A stretch of DNA of 64,000 nt from Celeribacter naphthalenivorans (GTDB lineage: Bacteria > Pseudomonadota > Alphaproteobacteria > Rhodobacterales > Rhodobacteraceae), in assembly GCF_020524585.1 (NCBI RefSeq), contig NZ_JAIVLK010000002.1:248001-312000 (forward strand), written 5' to 3'. Each line of letters starts with the position of its first letter. The first letter of the stretch is position 1. The notes below the pieces were generated by a model. That model was not told where the DNA came from and made no database searches. It saw only the letters and a program-made list of their open reading frames with translations. A program made the position numbers and the translations under genes. Positions 7,931 to 18,602 of the stretch are shown here, in pieces.

Positions 7931-8974
7931 TTATTCGGTCAGTGCCGGAATGCTTTGCAGCTCCGGCCATTCGCCCACGCTCACCATATAGGCTTTGAGC
8001 GACTCCAGAGCCTCGGCAAAGAGCGGGTCTTTCGCGGCTTGTTCGTCCATCACCTCATAGGCGGCGGTGCGCAGGCCGATGAGCACCTCATCGGGGAAGC
8101 GGCGCACTTCGGCCCCGGCTTCGCGGATTTGCGCGATGGCGGGCGCTTGGGTGTTGACCTGATCGGCGAGGTTAAACGCGATGTTGGCGCGGCAGGCGTC
8201 TTCCATGATCGTCTGGTTTTCTTCGCCCAGATCGTCCCAGACCGCCTTGTTCACGATGATCGAATCCCAGGCGGATTGCTGTTGCCAGCCGGGGAAATAG
8301 TAGTATTTCGCCACGCGCTGAAAGCCCATGCCGACATCGAGCGAGGGCGCGGAGAATTCGGCGGCGTCGAGGCGACCGGTTTCCAGGCTGAGGTAGATCT
8401 CGCCCGCGGGCACCGTTTGCGTGTTGGCGCCGAGTTTCGCCAGCGTCAGCCCGCCAAGCCCCGCGATGCGCATGTTGAGGCCTTTGAAGTCGTCGAGGCT
8501 GGTGATCTCTTTGTTGAACCAGCCGCCTGCTTCGGCAATCACCAGATGGCAGGGCAGGAAATGGACGTTGAACGGATCATAGGCCTTTTGGATGATCTCC
8601 TGACCGCCGCCGTAATACATCCAACCCAGCGCGATCTCGGGCGAGGGGCCAAAGGGCATAGAGCCCACGATATTGGCGACCGGGATTTGCTGGCTCCAAT
8701 AGCCGCTCCAGTCAAACCCCATATCGAGCGCGCCCGAGCTGACCGCGCCGAAGACCTCGAACGGCGGCACGAAATCGCCCGCGCCATGCACGTTGATTTT
8801 GACCTCGCCGTCGGTCATGGCGGAGACCATGCGGGCAAAGTTTTGCGGGCTCGGGCCGATCGAGGGCACGTTCAGGCCAAAGGTGCTCTGTAGCTCATAG
8901 GTGTCGGCATGGGCCGCGCCAGCGGTCACGCCAGCCGCCAGAGATGCGGCGACAACTGTCTTGATGAGTTTCAT
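7931..8974 (-). CDS. dctP: TRAP transporter periplasmic substrate-binding protein
   Basis: This is a 347-residue exported protein. The N-terminus MKLIKTVVAASLAAG ends in a signal-peptidase site at about AGAAHA/DTYE. The rest matches DctP-family extracytoplasmic receptors, including the conserved region FKGLNMRIAGLGGLTLAKLG and an Arg (MRIAG) that normally binds a substrate carboxylate. The start at 8974 follows an excellent GGGAGGAAATTCA ribosome-binding site; longer in-frame Mets upstream are not needed. It is first in the TRAP operon. A 349-bp gap separates it from two IclR genes transcribed toward it. Confidence 0.93.
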   Translation of the reverse strand: MKLIKTVVAASLAAGVTAGAAHADTYELQSTFGLNVPSIGPSPQNFARMVSAMTDGEVKINVHGAGDFVPPFEVFGAVSSGALDMGFDWSGYWSQQIPVANIVGSMPFGPSPEIALGWMYYGGGQEIIQKAYDPFNVHFLPCHLVIAEAGGWFNKEITSLDDFKGLNMRIAGLGGLTLAKLGANTQTVPAGEIYLSLETGRLDAAEFSAPSLDVGMGFQRVAKYYYFPGWQQQSAWDSIIVNKAVWDDLGEENQTIMEDACRANIAFNLADQVNTQAPAIAQIREAGAEVRRFPDEVLIGLRTAAYEVMDEQAAKDPLFAEALESLKAYMVSVGEWPELQSIPALTE

Positions 8975-9234
8975 TGAATTTCCTCCCATTGCGTTTCGGG
9001 ACGGTCTCAACCGATCCACGCTCCCTGTGAGGAAGGTTAGTTAATGGCAAACGAGCTTGCAATGAGTAAATTTTAATTTCGCCTGTTTTCACGCCCGTCA
9101 CGCCAGCGCAGTTCAGTGGTGCGCGTAGCGGTCTCGGGGCTTAAAATCGTGGCTGTGCCTGCGGTTGTCTGAGGTGGCGTCTCTTTGCCCAACAACGGCG
9201 CGCCTGTCCAAAAGGACGGGTCCAAAACGACGAC

Positions 9235-9261
9235 GCGACGGTCCCGATTTGGGGCCGTCGC
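9235..9261. terminator. Strong hairpin in the 349-bp gap (8975-9323) between IclR genes and the TRAP operon
   Basis: The gap between dctP and the upstream iclR pair contains no convincing gene; a 62-codon reading frame at 9113-9301 lacks family or codon signals. It holds a near-perfect 11-bp stem (GCGACGGTCCC with GGGGCCGTCGC, one G-U pair, 5-nt loop) and a second repeat, AAACCGAAA/TTTCGGTTT, at 9279-9309 immediately after the IclR stop. The latter pair is the likely minus-strand terminator of the iclR transcript. The remainder, up to 8975, should hold the dctP promoter. Confidence 0.5.
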
Positions 9262-9323
9262 GTCCGGTCTTCGCGTCTAAACCGAAACGCACTATGGCCA
9301 TTTCGGTTTGATGTCAGTGGGGA

Positions 9324-10139
9324 TCAGCTGGCGATTCGATGTCCCAGATTGACGGAGAGCGTCTTGGTTGCCTCCAGGAGTGCGGGAATGAATTCCGACT
9401 CGGCGCGAGGTTCAAGATTGTGATCCTGACCGATGATGGTGATCGCCAGAACGATCTGCCCGGTGTGGTCGAACACCGGCGCGGAATAGGCATGGATGCC
9501 GGGCACGGGCGGCGGATCGACCGTGGCATATCCCTGTTCGCGGATCTGATCGATTTCACGACGCGAAACGAATCGCGAGACACCGACACGCCCGGATCCT
9601 GTCGGGTCGCGTTTTTCGCGGGCGACCGAATCCTTGACCTCTTTCTCGGGCAGAAAGGCGGAGAACACGAGGCCGCTCGCCGTGCCAGACATCGAATAGA
9701 CGGTGCCGGGGCGGGTGTTCATGTTGATCTGGCTGCCGCTTTCCTGCACCTGCACCACGGTCGGGCCAAAGGACCCCCAGACCACCAGCGCGACGTTGAG
9801 AGAGGTGGCGCCGGACAGCTCTTGCACCGTGTCATGCGCCAGTTCCATCGGGTCGGTGGTGCGCATGGCGGTGAGGCCAAGGTCTACCGCAAAGGGGCCA
9901 AGCGAGTAGCGCCCGGTTTCCGGGTGCTGTTCGACAAAGCCGATCTTTTTGTAGCTGACGAGATAGGCGTGGGCCTGCGCCGGGGCAAAGCCCGCGACCT
10001 TGGCGAGGTCCTTGAGCATCATCGGCTCGGGTTCTTGGCAAAGGGCCTGCAACAGGCGCGAGCCCAACTCGATGGACTGGACGCCACGGCCCTCGGATTT
10101 CGGTTCCGTGCCGCGGCGTTTGGTGGTTGTGAGGCTCAT
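9324..10139 (-). CDS. IclR-family transcriptional regulator (second of a coupled pair)
   Basis: This 271-residue protein has the IclR arrangement: N-terminal winged helix (GVQSIELGSRLLQAL, MMLKDLAKVAGFAPAQAHAYL, TGRYSLGPFAVDLG) and C-terminal effector-binding domain ending with VPGIHAYSAPVFDHTGQIV. It is a clear paralogue of the gene directly upstream: the two share PEPMMLKDLA-like and GPT-V-like blocks across their whole length. Its ATG overlaps the previous stop by 4 bp, so the two are made together. IclR proteins control catabolic operons in response to aromatic or short-chain acids. The TRAP operon downstream and the GMC operon divergent upstream are the obvious targets. Confidence 0.9.
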   Translation of the reverse strand: MSLTTTKRRGTEPKSEGRGVQSIELGSRLLQALCQEPEPMMLKDLAKVAGFAPAQAHAYLVSYKKIGFVEQHPETGRYSLGPFAVDLGLTAMRTTDPMELAHDTVQELSGATSLNVALVVWGSFGPTVVQVQESGSQINMNTRPGTVYSMSGTASGLVFSAFLPEKEVKDSVAREKRDPTGSGRVGVSRFVSRREIDQIREQGYATVDPPPVPGIHAYSAPVFDHTGQIVLAITIIGQDHNLEPRAESEFIPALLEATKTLSVNLGHRIAS

Positions 10140-10927
10140 GCGGACACCTTTTCGCTCATGTCTGTGACGGGGGACAGTTCTGCGGCCAGCGCACATAGGC
10201 CGGCAAGCGCCTCGGAGTCCGGGTCCATCGGCAGGGTTTCGGATTTGCCGATCAAAGAGATGGCAAAGGCGAGCGCGCCGGTCTCGGAAAACACCGGCGC
10301 GCCAATCGCGTTGATGCCGGGGATCGGGCGTTTCTCGGCCAGCGCATAGCCGCGCTCGCGCAGCTCCTTGATCCGTTCTGCGAAGGCCTCGCGGGTGATA
10401 TGTTCGCCGATCGCCTGATTTTGCGAGGTGCGGGACATTTCCGCATCGGCCAGTTCCATAATCGCGGGGGCTGTGCCGTAGGCTGCGAAAATGCGTCCTG
10501 TTGCGGTGCCGGTGACGGAAAAGATCGAGCCCTGTCTGAGGTTCAGCGTTGCCTGTGTCAGGCCGGCGTAGGTGTGCACGATGGTGGGGCCCAATTCGCC
10601 CCAGACGGTGATGAGCGACATCACCCCAAAGGTTTCGGTCAGGGCCTTGAGCCCCTCGATGGCGCGGGCGGTTTGCGGGTTGCCCCTGAGCCAGCTGACG
10701 CCCAGGCGAAGTGCGAAGGGGCCGGGGGAGTAATGGCCGGTGGCCCAGTCCTGATGCACCAGCCCGACATTCTTGAGACTGGTCAGATAGGCGTGGCATT
10801 GCGCGGGTTTGAGATCGGCCAGTTCGGCCAGATCCTTGAGCATCATCGGCTCGGCGGTTTTCACGAAAGCGCGCAGAATGCGACCGCTCACTTCTACGGA
10901 TTGAATACCCCTCGAACCCTCGGCCAT
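10136..10927 (-). CDS. IclR-family transcriptional regulator (first of a coupled pair)
   Basis: This 263-residue IclR protein carries the HTH segment GIQSVEVSGRILRAF and MMLKDLAELADLKPAQCHAYL, the wing GHYSPGPFALRLG, and the effector domain with GINAIGAPVFSETGALA. Its stop overlaps the start of the following iclR gene (ATGA). It is divergent from the GMC oxidoreductase across a 462-bp gap containing an AT-rich palindrome. The translational coupling of two IclR paralogues suggests they may form heterodimers or sense two related effectors; this is inference. Confidence 0.9.
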   Translation of the reverse strand: MAEGSRGIQSVEVSGRILRAFVKTAEPMMLKDLAELADLKPAQCHAYLTSLKNVGLVHQDWATGHYSPGPFALRLGVSWLRGNPQTARAIEGLKALTETFGVMSLITVWGELGPTIVHTYAGLTQATLNLRQGSIFSVTGTATGRIFAAYGTAPAIMELADAEMSRTSQNQAIGEHITREAFAERIKELRERGYALAEKRPIPGINAIGAPVFSETGALAFAISLIGKSETLPMDPDSEALAGLCALAAELSPVTDMSEKVSA

Positions 10928-11257
10928 GCCAGAGCCCTCCCACTCTTATATCCGCCTCTCATTTGGGCGAATGTTTGATATTTGCATATGTATTAGTCTA
11001 ATTCGACGAAGATCAATCGCGCAAGACGCCTCTGTGTATCACGGCATGAAAAGGCCCTCAATTGGCCCTTTGCGCCTGCGGCAAGTCCTCAGATTTTCAC
11101 GGTTTTCCCTTTCGGGCGCCATAAGACTTTTGGCTCTACTCTGACTGCGTTTCCGGCGGTTTGCCCCGATTCTATGTGTCCCTTGGGGGTCTGAAAGGGG
11201 GCGTGTTCTGTGCTTTGTCTGATCGTTGTTGGTGGCGGTTATGCGAGGTTTCGGGTG

Positions 11258-11272
11258 CATAAATAATTTATG
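11258..11272. promoter_or_regulatory. AT-rich palindrome in the iclR/GMC divergent region (10928-11389)
   Basis: CATAAAT-A-ATTTATG is a perfect odd palindrome, 118 bp before the GMC gene start, in an otherwise gene-free 462-bp gap. Its size and symmetry fit an IclR-type operator. A TTGACT hexamer just downstream at about 11274 could be a -35 element, but I see no good matching -10. The rest of the gap, including the AT-rich stretch 10970-11010 next to the iclR start, shows nothing I can name. Confidence 0.45.
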
Positions 11273-11389
11273 ATTGACTAAACAATTTGCGCATGACAAA
11301 CCTAATGCGGAGGAGGTCAGATGCCGTGGTGTCTGGCTAAAGGGAAGGCTGGCGCCGCACTGGGGCGCCGAGGTGGAGGAGGCAATTTC

Positions 11390-12976
11390 ATGCCCGACTA
11401 TATTATTATTGGCGCTGGCTCCGGCGGCGGCGTGCTGACCAATCGTTTGAGTGAAAATTCGAATGTCGAAGTGGCCGTCATCGAGGCGGGCGATTGGGAC
11501 AAAAGCCCCTGGATTCACATGCCGATGGGCTATTTCCGTCTGATGCAGACGCTGCAACTCGACTGGGGCTACCACACGGTGCCGCAAAAACATGTCAACA
11601 ACCGGGTGATGTTCGTGCCGCGCGCGAAAAGCATCGGCGGCTGTACGACCGTCAATGGCATGATCTACACCCGCGGCCACCGCACCGATTACGATCATTG
11701 GGCGCAGATGGGCAACAAGGGCTGGGATTACGAGAGCATCCTGCCGTATTTCCGCCGCGCCGAGAACTGGGGCGGGGGCGGCGATGAGGCAGTTCACGGC
11801 TATGACGGCCCGCTCGCGACCACGCGCAACCCGATCGAGGCAGAGCCGTGCGTGGCCTACCGCGACGCCTGCATGCAGATGGGCGTGCCTTATAATGAAG
11901 ATCTGAACGGTGGCGAACAATATGGTGTTGGCCCCTGTGACGGCACGGTCCGTGATGGCATCCGCTCCAGCGTGTCGCGCTGCTACATCACGCCGATCAA
12001 GAAACGCAAAAACCTGACCTTCTACACCAAAGCCATGGTGTCCCGTATCATCGTCAAGGGTGGCCGGGCGGTCGGTGTCGAATTCGTGCAGGGGCGTCAG
12101 AAAAAGACGATCTATGCCGACAAAGAGGTTATTCTCTGCGGCGGTGCGTTCAACTCGCCGCATCTGCTGCAAATCTCCGGCATCGGCGACCCCGAGCACC
12201 TGAGCCGTATTGGCGTGAACACTGTGCACGAATTGCCGGGTGTGGGTCGCAACTTGCAGGACCACCTCGCAAGTTCGGTGAAACAAGGTCTGTCGAAACC
12301 CGTGTCGCTTTTGGGTCAGACCAAACCCTACGCGGCCGCAATGGCGCTTTTGCAGTATTACACCACGGGCAAAGGCCCGGTCGCAGGGCACGGGGTGGAG
12401 GTCATGTCCTTCCTCAAGACCCGCGAAGAGCTCATCGCGCCGGATGTGCAGACCCACTTCAACAACATCATGTACAAGGATCATGGCCGCGAGATCATCA
12501 ATGTTGAAGGCTGCATGCCCTATTTCAACATTTCCCGCCCGCAAAGCCGCGGCACGGTGATGGCGAAATCCGCCGATCCGTTCCAATTGCCGGAACTCGA
12601 TCCGAACTTCCTGTCTGTGCCGGACGATCTGCGGGTGCTGCGCGATGCGCTTCGGATGCACCGCGAAATCATCGCGCAACCGGCCTTTGATGCGATCCGT
12701 GCCGAGGAATATGCGCCGGGTGTCAACATGCAGTCGGATGCGGAACTGGATGAGTACATCAAGAACGACTGCAACAGTGTCTATCACCCGGTCGGCACCT
12801 GCAAGATGGGCTCCGATGATATGGCGGTGGTCGATGACGAGCTGCGGGTGCACGGGCTGAGCGGCCTGCGTGTGGTCGATGCTTCGGTCATGCCGACGCT
12901 GACCAGCGGCAACACCAATGCGCCGACGATCATGATTGCGGAGAAAGCCTCCGACATGATCCGGGCTGCGGCCTAA
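11390..12976 (+). CDS. GMC-family FAD-dependent oxidoreductase (choline dehydrogenase-like)
   Basis: This 528-residue flavoprotein begins [16 protein letters not shown], the FAD-binding beta-alpha-beta motif. The GMC signature 1 region is [17 protein letters not shown], with CTT in place of the usual SS(T) after GG. Signature 2 is [17 protein letters not shown], and the active-site His/Asn pair is in [13 protein letters not shown] and [11 protein letters not shown]. Such enzymes oxidise primary alcohols to aldehydes. The start at 11390 follows a strong GGAGGAGGCAATTTC site; a 23-residue upstream extension is Gly/Arg-rich and unlikely. The downstream aldehyde dehydrogenase suggests alcohol to aldehyde to acid oxidation. 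Confidence 0.9.
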   Translation: MPDYIIIGAGSGGGVLTNRLSENSNVEVAVIEAGDWDKSPWIHMPMGYFRLMQTLQLDWGYHTVPQKHVNNRVMFVPRAKSIGGCTTVNGMIYTRGHRTDYDHWAQMGNKGWDYESILPYFRRAENWGGGGDEAVHGYDGPLATTRNPIEAEPCVAYRDACMQMGVPYNEDLNGGEQYGVGPCDGTVRDGIRSSVSRCYITPIKKRKNLTFYTKAMVSRIIVKGGRAVGVEFVQGRQKKTIYADKEVILCGGAFNSPHLLQISGIGDPEHLSRIGVNTVHELPGVGRNLQDHLASSVKQGLSKPVSLLGQTKPYAAAMALLQYYTTGKGPVAGHGVEVMSFLKTREELIAPDVQTHFNNIMYKDHGREIINVEGCMPYFNISRPQSRGTVMAKSADPFQLPELDPNFLSVPDDLRVLRDALRMHREIIAQPAFDAIRAEEYAPGVNMQSDAELDEYIKNDCNSVYHPVGTCKMGSDDMAVVDDELRVHGLSGLRVVDASVMPTLTSGNTNAPTIMIAEKASDMIRAAA

Positions 12977-13042
12977 GATCTGCGGCCTAAGGATCGCGGC
13001 CTGACGGCGACAGAAGGGCCGATCTGGGCCCCATAAGATTAC

Positions 13043-13079
13043 CCCTCTCCCGATGCGGGCAAAGACCCGAGGGGGAGGG
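13043..13079. other. Double hairpin between the GMC gene and the binding-protein gene
   Basis: CCCTCTCCC pairs with GGGGGAGGG (one G-U pair) around an inner CGGG/CCCG stem. It lies in the 143-bp gap before the binding-protein gene. There is no T-run. It could be a partial terminator, a processing site or a REP-like palindromic unit. Confidence 0.45.
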
Positions 13080-13119
13080 CAAGAATACAGCACCAAACTG
13101 TAGGTCTAGGGAGGAAAAC

Positions 13120-14220
13120 ATGACCCGCACAACCAAATTTACGCAATTTGCGCGCCTGTCCGGGACGGCTGCCGCTGTCGCGCTCATGGGCACGATGGCG
13201 ATGGCGCAGGACACGGTCCGCGTCGATCAGGGCGGCGACATCACCGAGCTTTGCGGCTCCGATCCGATCCGCGTGGCGCTGGTCGATGGCTGGGGTGGCG
13301 ACACCTGGCGCAAGATCACCTTGGCCGAGCTTCAGGACGAAGCCTCGAAATGCCCGAACGTGATGGCGGAGGACCACACGGACGCAGGCGGCGATCAGCA
13401 GGCCTATAATGCGGCGATCAACGGCTATGCGACACAGGGCTATGAGATCATCTTGGCCTTCACCGACTTCGGCGAAGCGGCGATGCCGACCTACCGGATG
13501 GCCAATGGCAACGGCACGACCATGGTGCCCTATTTCACCGATCTTCCGGGCACCGATGGCGTCGATTACGCCGTGAATCCCTACCAAGACTCGGTCGCCA
13601 TCGGCAATCAGTACGCTGAATGGTTGGCCAAGGCTCTGGATGGCGAAGGCAACGTTCTCATGCTCGGTGGGCCTCCGGGCGCGTCCTCTTCGAGCTCCTT
13701 CCTGCAAGGGTTCAAAGAAGGTCTCGCCAATCATCCGGGCCTCAAACTGCTGGATGATGATTTCATCTCCACCAACTGGAACCCGGCGGATGCGCAAAAG
13801 GCCGCAGCCGGCCTCATCGCCAAATACGGCGATACCATCGACGGCATTGCCTCGGACTACGGTGTGACCGCTCTTGCGACGATCAAGGCCTTCAAACAGG
13901 CGGGCGTCGATGTGCCTGCCATGGCGGCCATCGCGACCAACAACGAGCTGAGCTGTCTCTACACGGCCGCGCTCGAAGAGGGCACGGCATGGCCCTATCT
14001 CGCGGTCGATGGGTCGACCGGTGACATTCGTTTTGCACTCCGCGCAGCCCTTGCGGCTCATAACGGCATCGAATGGAACGAGCCGCTGGGCGTGGTGCCC
14101 TATGTCTACGCCGACAGCACCCAAAACATCGTCCCGAAATGTTCGGACATTGCCCCGCCGGACGCCGATCTGTCCTCGCTGATGGATGAAGAGAAGCTCT
14201 TCTCTCTCTTCAACCGCTAA
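13120..14220 (+). CDS. Sugar-type ABC transporter periplasmic binding protein (Peripla_BP_4 family)
   Basis: This 366-residue exported protein has a signal peptide (residues 1-29, ending MGTMAMA/QDTV) followed by a type I periplasmic-binding fold. Visible stretches include IRVALVDGWGGDTWRKITLAEL, the repeated-domain hinge NVLMLGGPPGASSSSSFLQG and IDGIASDYGVTALATIKAF. RbsB-like proteins feed RbsA/RbsC-type transporters. No ATPase or permease is adjacent: the next gene is an aldehyde dehydrogenase, and the only fitting permeases are at 24560-28026, about 10 kb away. The GMC and ALDH neighbours argue that the ligand is an alcohol or polyol-like compound rather than a plain pentose. It starts at an ATG after an AGGGAGGAAAAC site. 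Confidence 0.88.
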   Translation: MTRTTKFTQFARLSGTAAAVALMGTMAMAQDTVRVDQGGDITELCGSDPIRVALVDGWGGDTWRKITLAELQDEASKCPNVMAEDHTDAGGDQQAYNAAINGYATQGYEIILAFTDFGEAAMPTYRMANGNGTTMVPYFTDLPGTDGVDYAVNPYQDSVAIGNQYAEWLAKALDGEGNVLMLGGPPGASSSSSFLQGFKEGLANHPGLKLLDDDFISTNWNPADAQKAAAGLIAKYGDTIDGIASDYGVTALATIKAFKQAGVDVPAMAAIATNNELSCLYTAALEEGTAWPYLAVDGSTGDIRFALRAALAAHNGIEWNEPLGVVPYVYADSTQNIVPKCSDIAPPDADLSSLMDEEKLFSLFNR

Positions 14221-14247
14221 GCCCTTGGCGGTCTGAGCACACCCAAA

Positions 14248-14271
14248 GACCCGATCCCTCGCGATCGGGTC
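14248..14271 (+). terminator. Hairpin after the binding-protein gene
   Basis: GACCCGATC and GATCGGGTC pair perfectly over 9 bp with a 6-nt loop, 28 bp after the stop, followed by CCCCTCTCTTTT. It may terminate partially and so set the ratio of binding protein to the downstream dehydrogenase. Confidence 0.55.
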
Positions 14272-14298
14272 CCCCTCTCTTTTGGAGCTAGACACGAA

Positions 14299-15807
<1,509 letters not shown>

Positions 15808-15822
15808 TCCGATCTGTCGCGG

Positions 15823-15840
15823 CGCCCCTTTCGGGGGGCG
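15823..15840. terminator. Hairpin between convergent ALDH and MarR genes
   Basis: CGCCCC and GGGGCG flank a TTTCGG loop, 15 bp after the aldehyde dehydrogenase stop and 30 bp before the MarR stop. It is a probable shared transcription end, with a short stem and no T-run. Confidence 0.4.
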
Positions 15841-15869
15841 TGTGCGATGCGGCAGGGGTGCGCGGGACG

Positions 15870-16382
15870 TTAGCTGTCCTTATGTCCCGCGCGCGCCGTC
15901 AAAGCGGTCTCCAACTCGGACAGGAGCGCGCGAAACTGCGCTTCTTTCTCCGGGGTGAGGGCGGTTTTGAGGTCGCGGTCGAACTGAAGCGCGGAGCGGC
16001 CAAGCGCCTCGAAAAGCGCCGCGCCTTCCTCGGTGAGCGACAGCACCTCGGTGCGTTTGTCCGTCTGCCCGAGCGCTTTGGTGAGATGGCCCGCCTCGGT
16101 GAGGGCGCTGACAGCGCGGCTGACCTTGCTCTTTTCCTCATGCGCGATGGCACAGATGTCGCGCGCGGTGATGGCACCATAGCGACCGGTGATGGCCAGA
16201 ACGCGCCACTGACTGCGCGTCAGGCCGTAGCCCTCGCGATACGCCGGTTGAAACGCCTGGCTGGTCGCCTCCGCCGCCTTGTTGAGGAGAAACGGCAGGA
16301 AGGTTTCAAGTTCGAAACCTGTGTCTGTCCCAGTGTCTGCCTCGGTGGGAGACGTGGTCGGTGCGGGGTTTGATGTGGTCAC
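15870..16382 (-). CDS. MarR-family regulator divergent from hmgA
   Basis: This 170-residue winged-helix protein has a Thr/Ser/Pro-rich N-terminal tail of about 22 residues, then helix-turn-helix (LTRSQWRVLAITGRYGAITARD, recognition helix EEKSKVSRAVSALTEAGHL) and wing (LGQTDKRTEVLSLTEEG). It is transcribed away from hmgA with a 211-bp gap between. That gap contains the palindrome at 16532-16549, and almost the same palindrome recurs before the VOC gene at 20988. The simplest reading is that this regulator controls both transcripts in response to homogentisate or another tyrosine catabolite. The ligand is inference. Confidence 0.87.
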   Translation of the reverse strand: MTTSNPAPTTSPTEADTGTDTGFELETFLPFLLNKAAEATSQAFQPAYREGYGLTRSQWRVLAITGRYGAITARDICAIAHEEKSKVSRAVSALTEAGHLTKALGQTDKRTEVLSLTEEGAALFEALGRSALQFDRDLKTALTPEKEAQFRALLSELETALTARAGHKDS

Positions 16383-16499
16383 TGTGTCGCCTGTCTGACA
16401 TCGAAGGGTCTGCCCCTAGTGTTTTGATCTGGGCTGCGGGCGCAAGGGCAAAAGAGAAAAAGGGGCAGGCGATCTCAGTGGCCTGTCTTACGGGGAGAT

Positions 16500-16520
16500 A
16501 AATTCGACAATCGCGAATTT
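16500..16520. promoter_or_regulatory. Second inverted repeat in the MarR/hmgA gap
   Basis: AAATTCG (16500-16506) and CGAATTT (16514-16520) form a 7-bp inverted repeat with 7-nt spacing, just upstream of the GTTGC/GCAAC palindrome. It is AT-rich and lies closer to the marR start, so it could be a separate autoregulatory site or the edge of a promoter. Confidence 0.4.
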
Positions 16521-16531
16521 GTTCGTCAGAT

Positions 16532-16549
16532 TTGTTGCTCTTGCAACGA
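16532..16549. promoter_or_regulatory. Operator candidate upstream of hmgA
   Basis: TTGTTGCTCTTGCAACGA contains GTTGC and GCAAC half-sites in inverted orientation, ending 44 bp before the hmgA start. Aligned without gaps to the palindrome at 20956-20973, both give T-N-GTTGC-N3-TGCAAC-N-A. Two such matches 4.4 kb apart, next to a MarR gene, support a shared operator. Confidence 0.65.
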
Positions 16550-16593
16550 TTTTGTGGTGAAATGCGAGAAGACGCTGAACAGGGAAACTGACC

Positions 16594-17949
16594 ATGACTG
16601 CATTTGATTTGCCGAAAGGCATGATCCGCGCCACGGGCACGACCGGCACCCATGAGGGCTATATGCCGGGCTTTGGCAACGACTTCGAAACCGAGGCGCT
16701 TCCTGGCGCTTTGCCACAGGGGATGAATAGCCCGCAGAAATGCAACTACGGGCTTTACGGCGAACAGCTTTCGGGCACCGCCTTTACCGCCCATCCGCCG
16801 GAGCGCACCTGGACCTACCGCATCCGCCCGTCGGTGAAACACTCCGCGCGCTACGAGAAAATCGACCTGCCGTATTGGAAATCCGCGCCGCATGTTTTGG
16901 ACGATGTGACCTCTCTGGGCCAGTACCGCTGGGACCCGGTGGAGCAGACCGGCGAAGAACTGACCTGGCTCACCGGCATGCGCACGATGACCACGGCGGG
17001 CGACGTGAACACCCAGATCGGCATGGCCGCGCATGTCTATCTCGTCACCAAATCCATGGAAGACGCCTATTTCTACTCCGCCGACAGCGAGCTTTTGGTG
17101 GTGCCGCAAGAGGGCAAGATGCGCTTTGCGACCGAGCTTGGGATCCTTGATGTTGAGCCGCAAGAAATCGCGATCATCCCGCGTGGCCTTGTCTACCGTG
17201 TTGAGGTGCTCGAAGGCCCGTGCCGCGGCTTTGTCTGCGAGAACTACGGCCAGAAATTCGAACTTCCGGCGCGTGGTCCGATTGGCGCCAACGCTTTGGC
17301 GAACCCGCGCGATTTCAAAGCGCCGGTGGCGGCCTATGAGGACCGCGAGGTGCCCTCGACGCTGACCATCAAATGGTGCGGCCAGTTCCACGAGACGAAG
17401 ATCGCGCAATCGCCGCTCGACGTCGTCGCCTGGCACGGCAATTACGCGCCCTACAAATACGACCTGCGCACCTATTGCCCGGTCGGCGCGATCCTGTTCG
17501 ACCACCCGGACCCGTCGATTTTCACCGTGCTCACCGCGCCGTCGGGCGTGCCGGGGACCGCGAACATCGACTTTGTGCTGTTCCGCGACCGCTGGATGGT
17601 GGCCGAAAACACCTTCCGCCCGCCGTGGTATCACAAGAACATCATGTCCGAGCTGATGGGCAACATCTACGGTCAATACGATGCGAAACCGCAAGGCTTT
17701 GTGCCGGGCGGCATGAGCCTCCACAACATGATGCTGCCGCATGGGCCGGATAAGAACGCCTTTGAAGGCGCGTCGAATTCGAACCTCGGGCCGGAGAAGC
17801 TTGAGAACACGATGTCCTTCATGTTTGAGACCCGCTTCCCGCAGCATCTGACCGAATTCGCGGGCAAAGAGGCGCCGCTTCAGGACGATTACATCGACTG
17901 TTGGGACAGTCTTGAGAAGAAATTCGACGGCACGCCGGGGCTGAAATGA
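16594..17949 (+). CDS. hmgA: Homogentisate 1,2-dioxygenase
   Basis: This 451-residue cupin enzyme opens homogentisate to 4-maleylacetoacetate with non-haem Fe(II) and O2. Near the N-terminus it has [20 protein letters not shown], characteristic of HGD. The metal site is in [18 protein letters not shown] (His and Glu) and [12 protein letters not shown] (His), matching the human His335/Glu341/His371 arrangement. The length is normal. It begins the hmgA-maiA-fahA-MBL operon, and its stop overlaps maiA by 4 bp. The operator candidate at 16532-16549 lies just upstream. The enzyme is cytoplasmic and serves tyrosine/phenylalanine catabolism. Confidence 0.97.
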   Translation: MTAFDLPKGMIRATGTTGTHEGYMPGFGNDFETEALPGALPQGMNSPQKCNYGLYGEQLSGTAFTAHPPERTWTYRIRPSVKHSARYEKIDLPYWKSAPHVLDDVTSLGQYRWDPVEQTGEELTWLTGMRTMTTAGDVNTQIGMAAHVYLVTKSMEDAYFYSADSELLVVPQEGKMRFATELGILDVEPQEIAIIPRGLVYRVEVLEGPCRGFVCENYGQKFELPARGPIGANALANPRDFKAPVAAYEDREVPSTLTIKWCGQFHETKIAQSPLDVVAWHGNYAPYKYDLRTYCPVGAILFDHPDPSIFTVLTAPSGVPGTANIDFVLFRDRWMVAENTFRPPWYHKNIMSELMGNIYGQYDAKPQGFVPGGMSLHNMMLPHGPDKNAFEGASNSNLGPEKLENTMSFMFETRFPQHLTEFAGKEAPLQDDYIDCWDSLEKKFDGTPGLK

Positions 17950-18575
17950 AGCTCTACACCTACTGGCGCTCGACGACCTCTTACCGGATCCGGATCGCGC
18001 TTAATCTCAAAGGGGTCGGCTATGAGCCGATCCCGGTCAACCTCGTCGCGGGCGAGCAGCGGGCGGAGGATTATGCCGCGCTCAACCCGGCGCGCGGGGT
18101 GCCGACGCTGGTGCTGGACGACGGGCGGGTGCTCACACAATCCATGGCCATTCTCGAGTGGCTGGACCGCAGTTACCCGGAGCCCGCGCTCTTGCCCGAC
18201 GACCCGTTTGAACGGGCCGAGGTGCAGGCGGCGGCTTTGGGATTGGCGACCGACGTGCATCCGGTCAACAACCTCAGGGTCGTGCAAAAGCTCAAGGCGA
18301 TGGGCCACACGCAGGACGAAACCGTCGCCTGGATGAACGAGTGGATGGAACAGGGATTTGCCGCCTTTGCATCGCTGATCCGACCTGAGACGCCGTTCTG
18401 TTTCGGCGATACGCCGGGGCTCGCGGACCTCTGCCTCGTGCCGCAGCTCTATAACGCACATCGCTGGGGGGCGGATTTGACGGCTTTCCCGCGCCTGACC
18501 GAGATCGAAGCGCGCTGTCTCGCGCTTCCTGCCTTTGCCGAGGCGCGCCCCGAGGCGCAGCCAGACGCAACTTGA
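17946..18575 (+). CDS. maiA: Maleylacetoacetate isomerase (zeta-class glutathione transferase)
   Basis: This 209-residue GST-fold protein begins [20 protein letters not shown]. It has the thioredoxin-like domain to about residue 80 and the helical domain after it, with the zeta-class stretch [16 protein letters not shown]. It isomerises maleylacetoacetate to fumarylacetoacetate using glutathione. The SSC motif of the animal enzyme is replaced by STTS, so the Cys is absent, as I recall for other bacterial MaiA proteins. ATGA overlap with hmgA implies translational coupling, and fahA follows after 27 bp. Confidence 0.95.
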   Translation: MKLYTYWRSTTSYRIRIALNLKGVGYEPIPVNLVAGEQRAEDYAALNPARGVPTLVLDDGRVLTQSMAILEWLDRSYPEPALLPDDPFERAEVQAAALGLATDVHPVNNLRVVQKLKAMGHTQDETVAWMNEWMEQGFAAFASLIRPETPFCFGDTPGLADLCLVPQLYNAHRWGADLTAFPRLTEIEARCLALPAFAEARPEAQPDAT

Positions 18576-18602
18576 TGGCTGAATATGGACTAAGGACTTG
18601 AT

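Noticed and set aside
9113-9301. 62-codon minus-strand frame in the IclR-TRAP gap
   Set aside because: It overlaps the strong hairpin and repeat of the gap, lacks a ribosome-binding site and resembles no protein family I know.
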